From an uncultured Ruminococcus sp. (GTDB lineage Bacteria; Bacillota; Clostridia; Oscillospirales; Acutalibacteraceae): 6,035 nt of DNA. Each line of letters opens with the position of its first letter. Position 1 is the first letter of the stretch. The notes below the pieces were generated by a model. The model did not search any database, was not told where the DNA came from, and was given only the letters and a program-made list of their open reading frames with translations. The stretch lies in NCBI GenBank assembly GCA_902762335.1, contig CACWNZ010000141.1, positions 1,119 to 7,153 of the forward strand, in the 5' to 3' direction. This document shows, one piece after another, positions 5,951-6,035 of the stretch. The translations under genes were made by a program, and so were the position numbers.

Positions 5951-5994
5951 CCCCTGCGCACAGGCTCTCCAGGGCTTTTGAATGAGTAAATAAA

Positions 5995-6035
5995 CTATGA
6001 ACAGAGCCAGTTAGCAACGATTTTATCAAGGTATG
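5995..6035 (-). CDS. Possible C-terminal tail of an upstream leftward gene (edge fragment)
   Basis: On the minus strand one frame reads YLDKIVANWLCS and stops at 5997-5995. The phrase is protein-like and loosely recalls the ends of DnaD/DnaB-type replication proteins, but twelve residues cannot establish a family. Another frame is also open from the edge through the promoter (to about position 5932 and beyond), so the choice of frame is uncertain. No good terminator follows before the pheS promoter. Confidence 0.2.
   Translation of the reverse strand, partial: YLDKIVANWLCS

Noticed and set aside
5938..5975. Terminator for an upstream leftward gene (CCCTG...CAGGG followed by a T-run)
   Set aside because: The stem has only five pairs with a long loop, and the T-run is separated from it by seven bases and forms the spacer of the pheST promoter.
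5776..5989. Small + strand open frames over the T-box region
   Set aside because: They lie antisense to a structured leader and promoter, with no ribosome site or protein features.

Overview
The window looks like a chromosomal piece of a Gram-positive Clostridia-type bacterium, probably of the Ruminococcus/Oscillospiraceae kind. The grounds are: a phenylalanyl-tRNA synthetase operon led by a T-box riboswitch, a phosphoprotein of the IreB (UPF0297) family that is typical of Firmicutes, strong Shine-Dalgarno sites, moderate GC content, and frequent ATA and AGA/AGG codons. The genus is an inference from protein style; no search was possible.

Layout from left to right. Positions 1-1517 (+) hold most of a GlfT2-like family 2 glycosyltransferase whose N-terminus runs off the left edge. 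A strong hairpin with T-tracts on both sides (about 1520-1552) ends it and also ends the leftward unit, so the two units converge. The rest of the window is read leftward (- strand), in transcription order: an extended -10 promoter (5922-5950); a T-box leader with a UUC (Phe) specifier (about 5652-5915); pheS (5617-4623, broken); pheT (4607-2235, intact); a second promoter (2146-2174); ireB (2123-1878); and a 99-residue protein of unknown function (1850-1551). At the far right edge a 12-codon tail may be the end of a further leftward gene.

The operon logic is classical. When tRNA-Phe is uncharged, it pairs with the UUC specifier and the UGGU of the T-box, favours the antiterminator, and allows transcription of pheST. 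The two subunits form the (alpha-beta)2 PheRS. ireB and the 99-residue gene have their own promoter, but the pheT end carries only a weak terminator-like hairpin, so some readthrough is plausible.

The most notable point is pheS. Its N-terminal part (through motif 2) and C-terminal part (Cys-rich segment and motif 3) lie in different frames, and the roughly 19 residues expected between them, including the phenylalanine-binding FPF loop, are encoded in no frame. The data fit a deletion of 3n+1 bases, about 58. As PheS is normally essential, this is either a sequence or assembly error, a lesion rescued by another pheS copy, or a real recent mutation. I found no mobile element, CRISPR array, rRNA or tRNA gene, and no convincing new defence or biosynthetic system.
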